Below, piece after piece: positions 1 through 6,576 of a stretch of 11,373 bases of DNA. Numbering within the stretch: the first letter of the stretch is position 1; each line of letters starts with the position of its first letter. The stretch is from the NCBI GenBank assembly GCA_007128345.1, contig SKXS01000029.1, forward strand, positions 1 to 11,373. The letters are read 5' to 3'. A program made the position numbers and the translations under genes. The stretch comes from Spirochaetia bacterium (GTDB lineage: Bacteria > Spirochaetota > Spirochaetia > PWKH01). The notes under the pieces were generated by a model. That model was not told the DNA's origin, searched no databases, and saw nothing but the letters and a program-made list of their open reading frames with translations.

Positions 1-1
1 A

Positions 2-27
2 TTAGAAATTTTTAGAATTTTATTAGA
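2..27. repeat. Three phased TTAGA repeats upstream of the ArsR-type gene
   Basis: TTAGA occurs at 2-6, 12-16 and 23-27, each followed by an A/T run, so the copies lie 10 and 11 bases apart, about one helical turn. The surrounding 1-91 region is strongly AT-rich, unlike the rest of the window. Such phasing is compatible with intrinsically curved DNA or with iterated protein contacts on one face of the helix. Chance in AT-rich DNA is a real alternative, and the window edge hides anything further upstream. Confidence 0.4.
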
Positions 28-36
28 TTATTTTTC

Positions 37-85
37 TTGAATTATCTCAAATAGTCTAGTAATAAAATCATCTATATGCTATACT
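37..85 (+). promoter_or_regulatory. Candidate promoter region of the ArsR-type gene
   Basis: A -10-like TATACT lies at 80-85, six bases before the ATG at 92, so a transcript from it would start at or next to the start codon. No good -35 is seen 17 bases upstream of it (TAGTAA at 57-62 is weak). A second possible pair is TTGAAT at 37-42 and TAATAA at 60-65 with a 17-base spacer. TTGA(37-40)-N6-TCAA(47-50) forms a small inverted repeat that could be an operator half-site pair, possibly for autoregulation. These are eye-based calls in AT-rich DNA. Confidence 0.4.
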
Positions 86-91
86 CATTGC

Positions 92-1117
92 ATGAAAGTC
101 AATGCATCAATGGCCATGGAAAGCCTCGGCTTTCTTTATACCTATGTCAGCGTCTACTTAAAGAAAGACGATCAGGAAATTCCTATCACAATGGATCCGA
201 TGATCAAGGAATGGCTTGATGAGACTGACGCCTCCATATCATCCTTTCTGCGCAACGACCTGGAGTTCCTTTTTGCTAAGTTTCATATCAACAACTGGGT
301 CATCTTCTACCAGCTGCATAAGGAAAAGATGGAGACCGCTGAAGAGTTTCTTGAACACCTCAAGCGTATGAGTGAAGAGGAGTTTCGGGACTTATACCTA
401 AAGATTGCTGATATCCACAAGATCCCGCTGGAAAAACTTACTCCCCGCATGATAAAGAGCAAGATTGAAGCCCACTTCTTCATGAAATCCGAAGGCCAGG
501 AGAAAACTCTCCTCCAACTGTTCAAGGAGCCGGGTGAATGGAAGAAACGAATTATTGAGACCTACGAAAAATTCTACACCACGTACTTCCTGCCCCATGA
601 AGACGAGATCAGGGCCGTGCTCTCCCAGCGTATTCCCGAGGTTAAGCAGAAGCTTGCCCAAGATCCCGACGGCTATCTTGACGCAATCAGCATAGGCCAT
701 TACAAAACGGTCCTGGGTTCCAGAAAGGATGTGGCGCTCTACGTCTCCTACTGCTATGACCGGGGGTTCACCATATCCCTGAAAGACCCCATTTTCTGGT
801 TCGGCCTGAGGCGGGAACGGCTGCTTGAAGAGATTGACCGAAAGGCCAAGAGCGAACTCCTGTTCAATTCCCTATCCGATCCGAAACGGGTGGAAATCAT
901 ACGGCTCTGCGCAAAACGGACCTGGTACAGCAATGAGCTCGCAAAGCACTTCGGCATTACCTCAGCGACCATGTCCTACCATATCAACAAGCTGCTTTCA
1001 GCAGGCCTGCTGACTTTTGAGGTAGGCGAACAGAATAAGGTGTATTACCAGATTAATCGGAAGATTATGGAGAGTCTTCTGAATGCTGCGCATGATGATC
1101 TCCTCGGAGAGCCTTAG
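92..1117 (+). CDS. ArsR-family winged-helix transcriptional regulator with long N-terminal region
   Basis: This is a 341-residue predicted cytoplasmic DNA-binding protein. Residues about 255-330 form a typical ArsR-type winged helix: the SLSDPKRVEIIRLC helix pair, SNELAKHFGITSATMSYHI as helix-turn-helix with recognition helix around 290-307, the LLSAGLL turn, then the wing ending VYYQIN. The classic metal site ELCVCDL of ArsR/SmtB sensors is absent, so metal sensing is not indicated. Residues 1-250 are mostly helical and charged and match no family I recognise; ordinary ArsR proteins are only about 100-120 residues, so this part may sense a ligand or mediate dimerisation. No Shine-Dalgarno is seen before ATG 92, nor before the in-frame ATGs at 110 and 116; the start is the first of these and may be leaderless. 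The stop overlaps the convergent membrane-protein gene by 4 bases. Regulation of the neighbouring opp operon is possible but unproven. Confidence 0.85.
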   Translation: MKVNASMAMESLGFLYTYVSVYLKKDDQEIPITMDPMIKEWLDETDASISSFLRNDLEFLFAKFHINNWVIFYQLHKEKMETAEEFLEHLKRMSEEEFRDLYLKIADIHKIPLEKLTPRMIKSKIEAHFFMKSEGQEKTLLQLFKEPGEWKKRIIETYEKFYTTYFLPHEDEIRAVLSQRIPEVKQKLAQDPDGYLDAISIGHYKTVLGSRKDVALYVSYCYDRGFTISLKDPIFWFGLRRERLLEEIDRKAKSELLFNSLSDPKRVEIIRLCAKRTWYSNELAKHFGITSATMSYHINKLLSAGLLTFEVGEQNKVYYQINRKIMESLLNAAHDDLLGEP

Positions 1118-1677
1118 ATTTCCCGGACTCTGAAGGGAACTCCCAGTGCATGGGCAAGCACCTCTCCCAACTGCTGCATATGCCCCCCGTCAGTACCATC
1201 GTCAACCTTAATGCGTCTCTCCGCTACATACAGGATCAGCGAATAATAGAATTTCCGTTTATCCGCGTAGGAAAAACGGACCCTTCCCCGGCTTCCTCCC
1301 GGCACTGCTGAATCCGGCAGAAGCCTGGCAGACTCAACACATACTTCACGAAGAGAAGCAAGGGGAAACTGCTCCTGCTGGTAGACTATGCCCGCTGCCG
1401 AACGTGATACGGTCACTGTTTTGCTTTGTTTATCAAAATGCCAGGTACGTGCATAGGCACCTATACTGAGGGAGAAAATCATCAGCAGTATGATGAACAG
1501 GGTACCGAAGAGCTGATCACCGAAGGGATCTGGTGATGCTGGGAGTCCGACTGCCATGGATATACCGAGCAGCACACCTATACCGATATATAACCCCCTT
1601 CTCAGGGGGCTGTAGATAAGCTTGGGACGCTCAATATCTTGGAGCCGTATCACATAACGTGATTTCACCAATATCAT
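1114..1677 (-). CDS. Small membrane protein with two helices and a cytosolic PH-like tail, last gene of the opp operon
   Basis: This 187-residue protein is not one I recognise by name. Two hydrophobic segments are visible at about 28-46 and 56-76, separated by a short loop rich in Pro and Asp (PASPDPFGD). Residues 78-187 look beta-rich: WHFDKQSKTVTVSR, a central strand region, then FYYSLILYVAERRIKVDDG and a closing helix LGEVLAHALGVPFRV. This layout resembles bacterial two-helix proteins with a pleckstrin-homology-like domain, but that is inference from pattern only. The ATG at 1677 lies 2 bases after the oppF stop codon and has no Shine-Dalgarno of its own, so translation is probably coupled to oppF. 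A terminator-like hairpin sits early in its coding region (1594-1609). Its end overlaps the convergent ArsR-type gene by 4 bases. A role in the transporter is suggested only by its position. Confidence 0.75.
   Translation of the reverse strand: MILVKSRYVIRLQDIERPKLIYSPLRRGLYIGIGVLLGISMAVGLPASPDPFGDQLFGTLFIILLMIFSLSIGAYARTWHFDKQSKTVTVSRSAAGIVYQQEQFPLASLREVCVESARLLPDSAVPGGSRGRVRFSYADKRKFYYSLILYVAERRIKVDDGTDGGHMQQLGEVLAHALGVPFRVREI
1594..1609 (-). terminator. Terminator-like hairpin inside the distal membrane-protein gene
   Basis: Read on the minus strand this is CCCCCT-GAGA-AGGGGG followed by TTATATAT: a perfect 6-bp GC-rich stem closed by a GNRA tetraloop and followed by a T-rich tract. It lies about 70 bases into the 187-residue coding region (around codons 23-28). 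When ribosomes do not follow closely it could cause partial termination and so lower expression of this last operon gene. The stem encodes the protein's P-L-R-R-G stretch, so it may also be a by-product of coding sequence. Confidence 0.35.
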
Positions 1678-1679
1678 GA

Positions 1680-2837
1680 TTAATCGTTGGGCGGATTGTG
1701 GCAGGCTATCACGTGTCCGTCCTTATCCTTTTCCAGTACAGGGATCTCCTTCCTGCAGATGTCGATGGCATAGCGGCACCGGGGATGGAATGTACATCCA
1801 GGCGGAGGGCTTACAGGACTGGGTACGTCTCCCTCCAGGATGATCTCCTCGCTCTTATGCTCAGGATCAGCAACCGGCACAGAAGACATGAGGCTGATGG
1901 TGTAGGGATGTCTGGGGTTCTTGTAGAGCTGCTTGGCATTGGCGTTTTCCACCATCTTTCCCAGGTACATGACGGATATCCGGTCAGATACATACTGCAC
2001 CACGCTCAGATCATGGGCAATGAATATGTAGGTCAGATCCAGGTCATCCTGCAGTTCGATGAGCAGATTGATAACCTGTGCCTGGATGGAAACATCCAGC
2101 GCGCTCACCGGTTCATCACATACAATAATACTGGGGGTGAGACTCAGCGCACGGGCTATGCCGATGCGCTGCCGCTGTCCACCGGAAAATTCATGGGGAT
2201 AGCGGTTCGACGCAGCTCGGGGAAGTCCCACTTTGTCTAGGAGCTCGTTCACCCACTTGTCCAGCGCAGCACCTTTGTGGGTGCCGAATTCCTTCGGGCC
2301 TTCTCCAATGATGTCCTTGACCAGCATCATGGGATTCAGCGATGCCCAGGGATCCTGAAACACCATCTGGAGACGCTTTCTGGCCTTGGACATATCATCG
2401 CGGCCCATGGAAAGGATGTCGGTTCTCCTCCCTGCCTGCCTGGCTTTGAGCTTGAGCTCGTGGACCTGCTTGAGAAGAGACCGTATTTCCTTCCGCAGCA
2501 CCTTGGGGCCGGCAATTTCCCGTTCTATAGAATGAATTTTATCTTCAAGTGCAAAACGCTTCGCATCAAACTCTTCAACGATATTGATGGCCTTGGTGTG
2601 CTTTTCAGGATCGATGAATATTCTCCCCTCATCGGGCTCGTAGAGGCGGAGCATACAGCGGCCCACTGTAGTCTTCCCGCATCCTGACTCACCCACCAAG
2701 CCGATGGTCTCTCCCTTCATGATATCCATGTTAACCCCGTCCACAGCCTTGAGGATCAGGGACTTCCCCGAAAAAGGTCCGGCCTTTACCGGAAAGTACT
2801 TCTTCAGATTCCGTACTGCTAACAGTTGATTACCCAC
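1680..2837 (-). CDS. oppF: Oligopeptide/dipeptide ABC transporter ATP-binding protein (OppF-type)
   Basis: This is the second ATPase of the importer; it pairs with OppD on the cytoplasmic face to power uptake. From the GTG start it has 385 residues: Walker A GESGCGKTT at 49-57, Q-loop QMVFQDP with Q161, signature FSGGQRQR at 217-224, Walker B VCDEP with D241 and E242, D-loop SALD, and switch H275. The C-terminal oligopeptide-transporter domain has GCTFHPRCRYAIDIC plus a later Cys, four cysteines that in some relatives hold an Fe-S cluster. About 60-70 extra charged, helix-prone residues (roughly 80-150) lie between Walker A and the Q-loop. The open frame extends upstream to 2993, but GTG 2837 is preferred: AAGGA lies 8 bases before it (2846-2850), and homology starts at LLAVRNLKKYF. 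It overlaps oppD by 8 bases. Confidence 0.93.
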   Translation of the reverse strand: MGNQLLAVRNLKKYFPVKAGPFSGKSLILKAVDGVNMDIMKGETIGLVGESGCGKTTVGRCMLRLYEPDEGRIFIDPEKHTKAINIVEEFDAKRFALEDKIHSIEREIAGPKVLRKEIRSLLKQVHELKLKARQAGRRTDILSMGRDDMSKARKRLQMVFQDPWASLNPMMLVKDIIGEGPKEFGTHKGAALDKWVNELLDKVGLPRAASNRYPHEFSGGQRQRIGIARALSLTPSIIVCDEPVSALDVSIQAQVINLLIELQDDLDLTYIFIAHDLSVVQYVSDRISVMYLGKMVENANAKQLYKNPRHPYTISLMSSVPVADPEHKSEEIILEGDVPSPVSPPPGCTFHPRCRYAIDICRKEIPVLEKDKDGHVIACHNPPND

Positions 2838-3915
2838 GTATCTTATCCTTCTTCGCTTGTTTCTTCTGCTTTTTGGACAGGCCGCGCACGGGAACATCCA
2901 AATATGCAGGAGTCTCGCGCACAGTGTCGCTATAGAGGTAGCATCGAACCTTGTGATCTTTCTCAGTAAAGACCAGTTCAGGTTCTGCTTCATAACATTT
3001 TTTCATCACCTTAGGGCAGCGGCTGGTGAAACGGCATCCTTTAATGATACGCTTAGGATCAGGCAGGGTGCCCGGTATGGTGTACAAAAGCCTCCTGCTG
3101 CCGTCATCACGGTACTTGCTGTCTCCAAGCACCGGAATGGAAGTCAGCAGTCCATGGGTATAGGGATGAAGGGGCTTCTTGAATATGTCGTTCACTGAAG
3201 CCATCTCAACCACTACCCCCGCATACATGACCATGACCCGCTGGGTGAAGCTTGCAATCACCGCAAGATCATGGGTGATGAACATTGTGGCAGTATTCTT
3301 CTTTTGCTGGAGGTCCCGCATAAGCCGGAGAATCTGAGCCTGGATGGATACATCAAGTGCAGTAGTAGGTTCGTCGGCAATCATCACTGCCGGTTCGCAT
3401 GCCATAGCCATGGCGATCATGACTCGCTGTCTCAGTCCCCCTGACAACTGGAACGGGTACTCCTTGACGCGCTCCTCGGGATCGCTGATGCCCACCATCT
3501 TCAGGAGCCGGATACTCTCCTTGATGGCTTCGTTCTTGGACATATCCCGGTGGAGCATGAGCCCTTCAGATATCTGGTAGCCCACGGTAAACACCGGATT
3601 CAGTGACGTCATAGGTTCCTGGAAGATCATGGAGATGTCATTCCCTCTGACTTTCCGCATCTCCTCTTCCTTGAGCTTCAGCAGGCTCTTTCCCCGAAGG
3701 AGGATATCACCGTCAATGATTTCGCCGGGGGGATCGGGCACCAGCCGCATGATGGACATGGCAGTCTGGCTCTTGCCGCAGCCCGATTCCCCCACAATGC
3801 CGACGTTTTCCCCCTCCATAACCTGGAGGTCGACCCCGTCCACCGCCCGGACAGTGTAGCCGTGCATATGGAAATAAGTTCTCAGATTCTGTATTTCAAG
3901 CAGTACGTTACTCAT
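2830..3915 (-). CDS. oppD: Oligopeptide/dipeptide ABC transporter ATP-binding protein (OppD-type)
   Basis: This is a 361-residue cytoplasmic ATPase, partner of OppF in the nucleotide-binding pair. Visible motifs are Walker A GESGCGKS at 42-49, Q-loop FQEP with Q99, signature LSGGLRQR at 156-163, Walker B VMIADEP with D180 and E181, and switch H214 in ITHD. The family's C-terminal extension contains GCRFTSRCPKVMKKC and a later VRC, a four-cysteine pattern that in characterised dipeptide and oligopeptide ATPases can bind an Fe-S cluster. The last 15 or so residues form a lysine-rich tail (LSKKQKKQAKKDKIRG). Length is close to the family norm. The ATG at 3915 has GGTGAG at a normal distance upstream and follows the oppC stop by 17 bases. 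The 3' end overlaps the GTG start of oppF by 8 bases, indicating coupled translation. Confidence 0.95.
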   Translation of the reverse strand: MSNVLLEIQNLRTYFHMHGYTVRAVDGVDLQVMEGENVGIVGESGCGKSQTAMSIMRLVPDPPGEIIDGDILLRGKSLLKLKEEEMRKVRGNDISMIFQEPMTSLNPVFTVGYQISEGLMLHRDMSKNEAIKESIRLLKMVGISDPEERVKEYPFQLSGGLRQRVMIAMAMACEPAVMIADEPTTALDVSIQAQILRLMRDLQQKKNTATMFITHDLAVIASFTQRVMVMYAGVVVEMASVNDIFKKPLHPYTHGLLTSIPVLGDSKYRDDGSRRLLYTIPGTLPDPKRIIKGCRFTSRCPKVMKKCYEAEPELVFTEKDHKVRCYLYSDTVRETPAYLDVPVRGLSKKQKKQAKKDKIRG

Positions 3916-3932
3916 AGATTCTCACCACTATC

Positions 3933-5351
3933 TTAGTGCTTGCTCCGGGGATCCACCGAGTCACGCACCCCGTCACCAAAGAAGTTCCAGGCCAGGATAG
4001 CCAGGAATATTGCAAATCCAGGTGCCAAAACCCATGGGAAGTCCTGGATTACCCGCGTACTGCGGGCAACCGACAGCATAAGTCCCCAGGATGCCTGGGG
4101 CTCGGTGATACCCAGCCCCAGAAGGCTCAAGGCCGATTCGCCCAGGATATACCCGGGTATTGCCAGAGTCACTTGGATGATCGAAAATGAAAAGGTATTA
4201 GGGAGCACATGCCGGATCAGGATTTTCCAGTGTGAGAGCCCCATGGTCCGCGCACTGAGCACATAGTCCTCCGTCTTGATAGAGAGCACCATGCCCCGGA
4301 TGATCCTGGCCAGAGTTGCCCAGCCGACCAGCGATAATATGATTATGATCAGGAGATAGATTTGTATCGATGTCAGCCCGGGAGGAAAGCTGGATCGCAG
4401 TGCAAAGAGCAGATAGAGCGACGGGAAGGCAATAACAATCTCGGTGAGCCGCATGAGCAAGGTATCCACAATACCGCCGAAGTACCCGGCCAGCCCTCCT
4501 ATGATGATGCCTATGAAGAAGGTGAGGATCGCACCAATCACCCCCACCGAGAGCGAGAGTCGGCTTCCGTGAAGCATCCTGGAAAGCAAGTCACGTCCCA
4601 GCTGATCGGTTCCCATAGGAAAGAACCCCCCCGTTGGCGAAGTCACCAGATGGCGGTTCGCAGAAAACAGTCCAAGGAAGCTGTACGGTATTCCCTGCGA
4701 AAAGACTCTCAGGTAGTTCTTATTTCCCTTAGTCAGCCAGACTTCTATGTCCTGTTCAATACCGTTTACCGTACGGGTTCCCAGCACGATCCTGCGGTGC
4801 TCATCCACATCTCCCAACTGTTCAATAGCATCAATCTCAGCTGCCAATTTCACCAGTATCGGATCTTCATCCGGAATTCGGTAGTGGCGCTGAACCTCAG
4901 AAAGCACTTCAGCCTTGCGTTCCTCCGCACTCTGTGCGAAGGAGAGCGCTCTTCGCGGACTCCTGCCTACCACCGTCTCTATGGTCACTACCCTGAGGGT
5001 CCTCATGGGGACCGGGCTGTAGAGCCTGCGGGCGATATTCACTACCCGCTGCTCATAGACAAAGGGCTTGAACTGGCCGTCCTGGAACCAGACAACGGAA
5101 GTCGGCGGATGGTATGACTTGCCCCGGTCAGTCCAGGTCATGGAAAAGGGGGAGAGAAAGTCAGCAAAGAGCGCACTGAGGTAGAGAATGATAAGAATAA
5201 CCAGTCCTACCCTTCCGAGGGTATGCTTCTTAAATCTCCTGACGTATACCGACCACAGGGACTGACCCTCATCGGATATGCCTTCCCGCACATCCAGGGA
5301 GACATCTTCAATATCTACAGGTACTTGATCTATATCTTTCTGTTCTATCAT
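3933..5351 (-). CDS. oppC: Oligopeptide/dipeptide ABC transporter permease (OppC-type) with large extracytoplasmic insertion
   Basis: This is an inner-membrane channel subunit that pairs with OppB. At 472 residues it is much longer than usual (about 300). Residues 1-45 are cytoplasmic and acidic; helix 1 is about 46-68; then comes a soluble stretch of about 185 residues before the conserved MGTDQLGRDLLSR at 246-258. Further helices lie near 268-290, 303-320, 332-352, 395-415 and 445-462. The EAA coupling loop is at about 361-390 (EDYVLSARTMGLSHWKILIRHVLPN with the conserved Gly), and the end is VDPRSKH. The insertion starts HPPTSVVWFQDGQFKPFVYEQ, a pattern I associate with a longer subclass of such permeases. 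The ATG at 5351 shares its A with the oppB TGA stop (TGATG), with AAGGG upstream, so the two are translationally coupled. Confidence 0.93.
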   Translation of the reverse strand: MIEQKDIDQVPVDIEDVSLDVREGISDEGQSLWSVYVRRFKKHTLGRVGLVILIILYLSALFADFLSPFSMTWTDRGKSYHPPTSVVWFQDGQFKPFVYEQRVVNIARRLYSPVPMRTLRVVTIETVVGRSPRRALSFAQSAEERKAEVLSEVQRHYRIPDEDPILVKLAAEIDAIEQLGDVDEHRRIVLGTRTVNGIEQDIEVWLTKGNKNYLRVFSQGIPYSFLGLFSANRHLVTSPTGGFFPMGTDQLGRDLLSRMLHGSRLSLSVGVIGAILTFFIGIIIGGLAGYFGGIVDTLLMRLTEIVIAFPSLYLLFALRSSFPPGLTSIQIYLLIIIILSLVGWATLARIIRGMVLSIKTEDYVLSARTMGLSHWKILIRHVLPNTFSFSIIQVTLAIPGYILGESALSLLGLGITEPQASWGLMLSVARSTRVIQDFPWVLAPGFAIFLAILAWNFFGDGVRDSVDPRSKH

Positions 5352-6493
5352 CAGCTTACCCTTATTCGAGGATCAACTAGTGCCAGGAGAATATCGGCAA
5401 TCAGGTTCCCCACCACCAGGAGGATCACGCCGTAGATAATGCTCCCGGTAACCATGTAGATGTCCCGCTCCAAAAGTGCCTGAAGAATCAGCCGTCCCAG
5501 GCCAGGCCAGGCTAGGACATTCTCCACCAATGCCGCCCCTGACATGACCGCACCAAGCTGGAACCCCAGGATCGTGATCATGGGGTTGATGGCATTGCGA
5601 AGCGCATGCCGGTAGACCACCTTGCCTTCCGACTGGCCTTTCGCCCGGGCGGTAACGACATACTGCTGGTTAAGTATTTCAAGCATATTCCCCCGCATGT
5701 AGCGGGTAAGGGATGCCATCTGCGATGTGCCGATAACTACCGCGGGAATGACCAGGTGCCGGGCTATATCCAGAACCTGCTGCAGCTGGGTCATCTGGGG
5801 ATGGTCGATACTGGTCATGCCGCCCAGTGGAAGGGCCCTGAAACCCGTAGCTGACACAATGTAGATTAGCAGGAATGCCAGGAAAAAGTTAGGGATGGCC
5901 AGCCCAAAGAATGCAAAAAATGATATAGACTGGTCTTTCCAGTTGTACTGGTTGCGTGCCGCCACTACTCCGAAGGGAATGCTCAGCCCCCAGGCTAATG
6001 CCAATGAAGTGAGGGAGAGCAAGATAGTGTTGGCAGCTCGCTGGCTTACCAGGGTGAAAACCGGTGCCTTCATGGTCAGTGAATAGCCGAAATCTCCGCG
6101 CAGGGCATTCCAGATATACCTGAAAAACTGTATGTACCAGGGCTGGTCAAGGCCGAACTGCCTGCGGAACATCGCAATGTCCTCAGGACGGATGCTGGGA
6201 TCCAGGGACATGAGGGTAAAGGCATCCCCTGGGGCAAGCTGAATCAGCCCGAATCCTATGGCCACAACTGCTATGACTATGGGAATCATGTGGATGAGCC
6301 TTCTGATGATGAACCTGAGCATCATCGGGCTGATCCATATGAGCCTCATAAGCCACATGAGTACTTCTGCGGCAAAGATGCTGACAAACCATCCCCAGCT
6401 GCCGACAAATACCAGTAATGCCCACAGGAGCACATCAAGAATAAAGGTCATTTTCCAATGAAACTTACGAATCATGTTATGGTGTAACTGCAT
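5351..6493 (-). CDS. oppB: Oligopeptide/dipeptide ABC transporter permease (OppB-type) with extra N-terminal hydrophobic hairpin
   Basis: This is an inner-membrane channel subunit, 380 residues. The canonical OppB start is recognisable at residue 58 (MLRFIIRRLIHMIPIVIAVV), followed by QLAPGD, QFGLDQPWYIQF, RGDFGYSL and the EAA loop QYVVTARAKGQSEGKVVYRHALRN. Late motifs are GAALVENVLAWPGLGRL and the end ALVDPRIRVS. The first 57 residues are extra and contain about 38 mostly hydrophobic residues (roughly 16-53), enough for two short helices or one long re-entrant segment. The upstream ATG at 6493 is preferred because AAGGA (6502-6506) sits exactly 8 bases before it, while the ATG pair at the canonical start has only a weak site. 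The stop overlaps the oppC ATG by one base. Confidence 0.93.
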   Translation of the reverse strand: MQLHHNMIRKFHWKMTFILDVLLWALLVFVGSWGWFVSIFAAEVLMWLMRLIWISPMMLRFIIRRLIHMIPIVIAVVAIGFGLIQLAPGDAFTLMSLDPSIRPEDIAMFRRQFGLDQPWYIQFFRYIWNALRGDFGYSLTMKAPVFTLVSQRAANTILLSLTSLALAWGLSIPFGVVAARNQYNWKDQSISFFAFFGLAIPNFFLAFLLIYIVSATGFRALPLGGMTSIDHPQMTQLQQVLDIARHLVIPAVVIGTSQMASLTRYMRGNMLEILNQQYVVTARAKGQSEGKVVYRHALRNAINPMITILGFQLGAVMSGAALVENVLAWPGLGRLILQALLERDIYMVTGSIIYGVILLVVGNLIADILLALVDPRIRVS

Positions 6494-6519
6494 CTAGGGT
6501 TTCCTTACAAGAAGAACTC

Positions 6520-6544
6520 CCGTCCCGGTAATGAACCGGGACGG
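6520..6544 (-). terminator. Intercistronic hairpin between oppA and oppB (attenuator or 3'-end stabiliser)
   Basis: A perfect 10-bp stem (CCGTCCCGGT at 6520-6529 pairing with ACCGGGACGG at 6535-6544) has a 5-base loop. It lies 32 bases after the oppA stop and 26 bases before the oppB start. On the minus strand it is followed by GAGTTCTTCTTG, only a broken T-tract, so full termination is unlikely. In binding-protein-dependent transporters such hairpins typically give partial termination or protect the upstream mRNA from 3' decay, so that the binding protein outnumbers the permease. That role is inferred. Confidence 0.75.
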
Positions 6545-6576
6545 AAGCGATACTTTATGTGCGAGAGAAATACATG

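Noticed and set aside
2838..2993. Upstream extension of the oppF reading frame
   Set aside because: It overlaps oppD by more than 160 bases and shows no OppF homology, while GTG 2837 has a well-spaced AAGGA site and begins just before the conserved N-terminus.
4095..4121. 8-bp inverted repeat CTGGGGCT/AGCCCCAG inside oppC
   Set aside because: It lies in a conserved coding segment (GLGITEPQASWG), has an 11-base loop and no T-tract, and is best explained by codon composition.
4362..5117. A 251-codon open frame on the plus strand opposite oppC
   Set aside because: It lies wholly antisense to the well-supported oppC gene, encodes a low-complexity protein rich in polar residues with no recognisable domain, and has no ribosome site I can see.
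5500..5516. Short tandem GGCCA repeats
   Set aside because: They fall within the conserved AWPGLGRL segment of oppB and are only about three units long, so they are likely coding coincidence.
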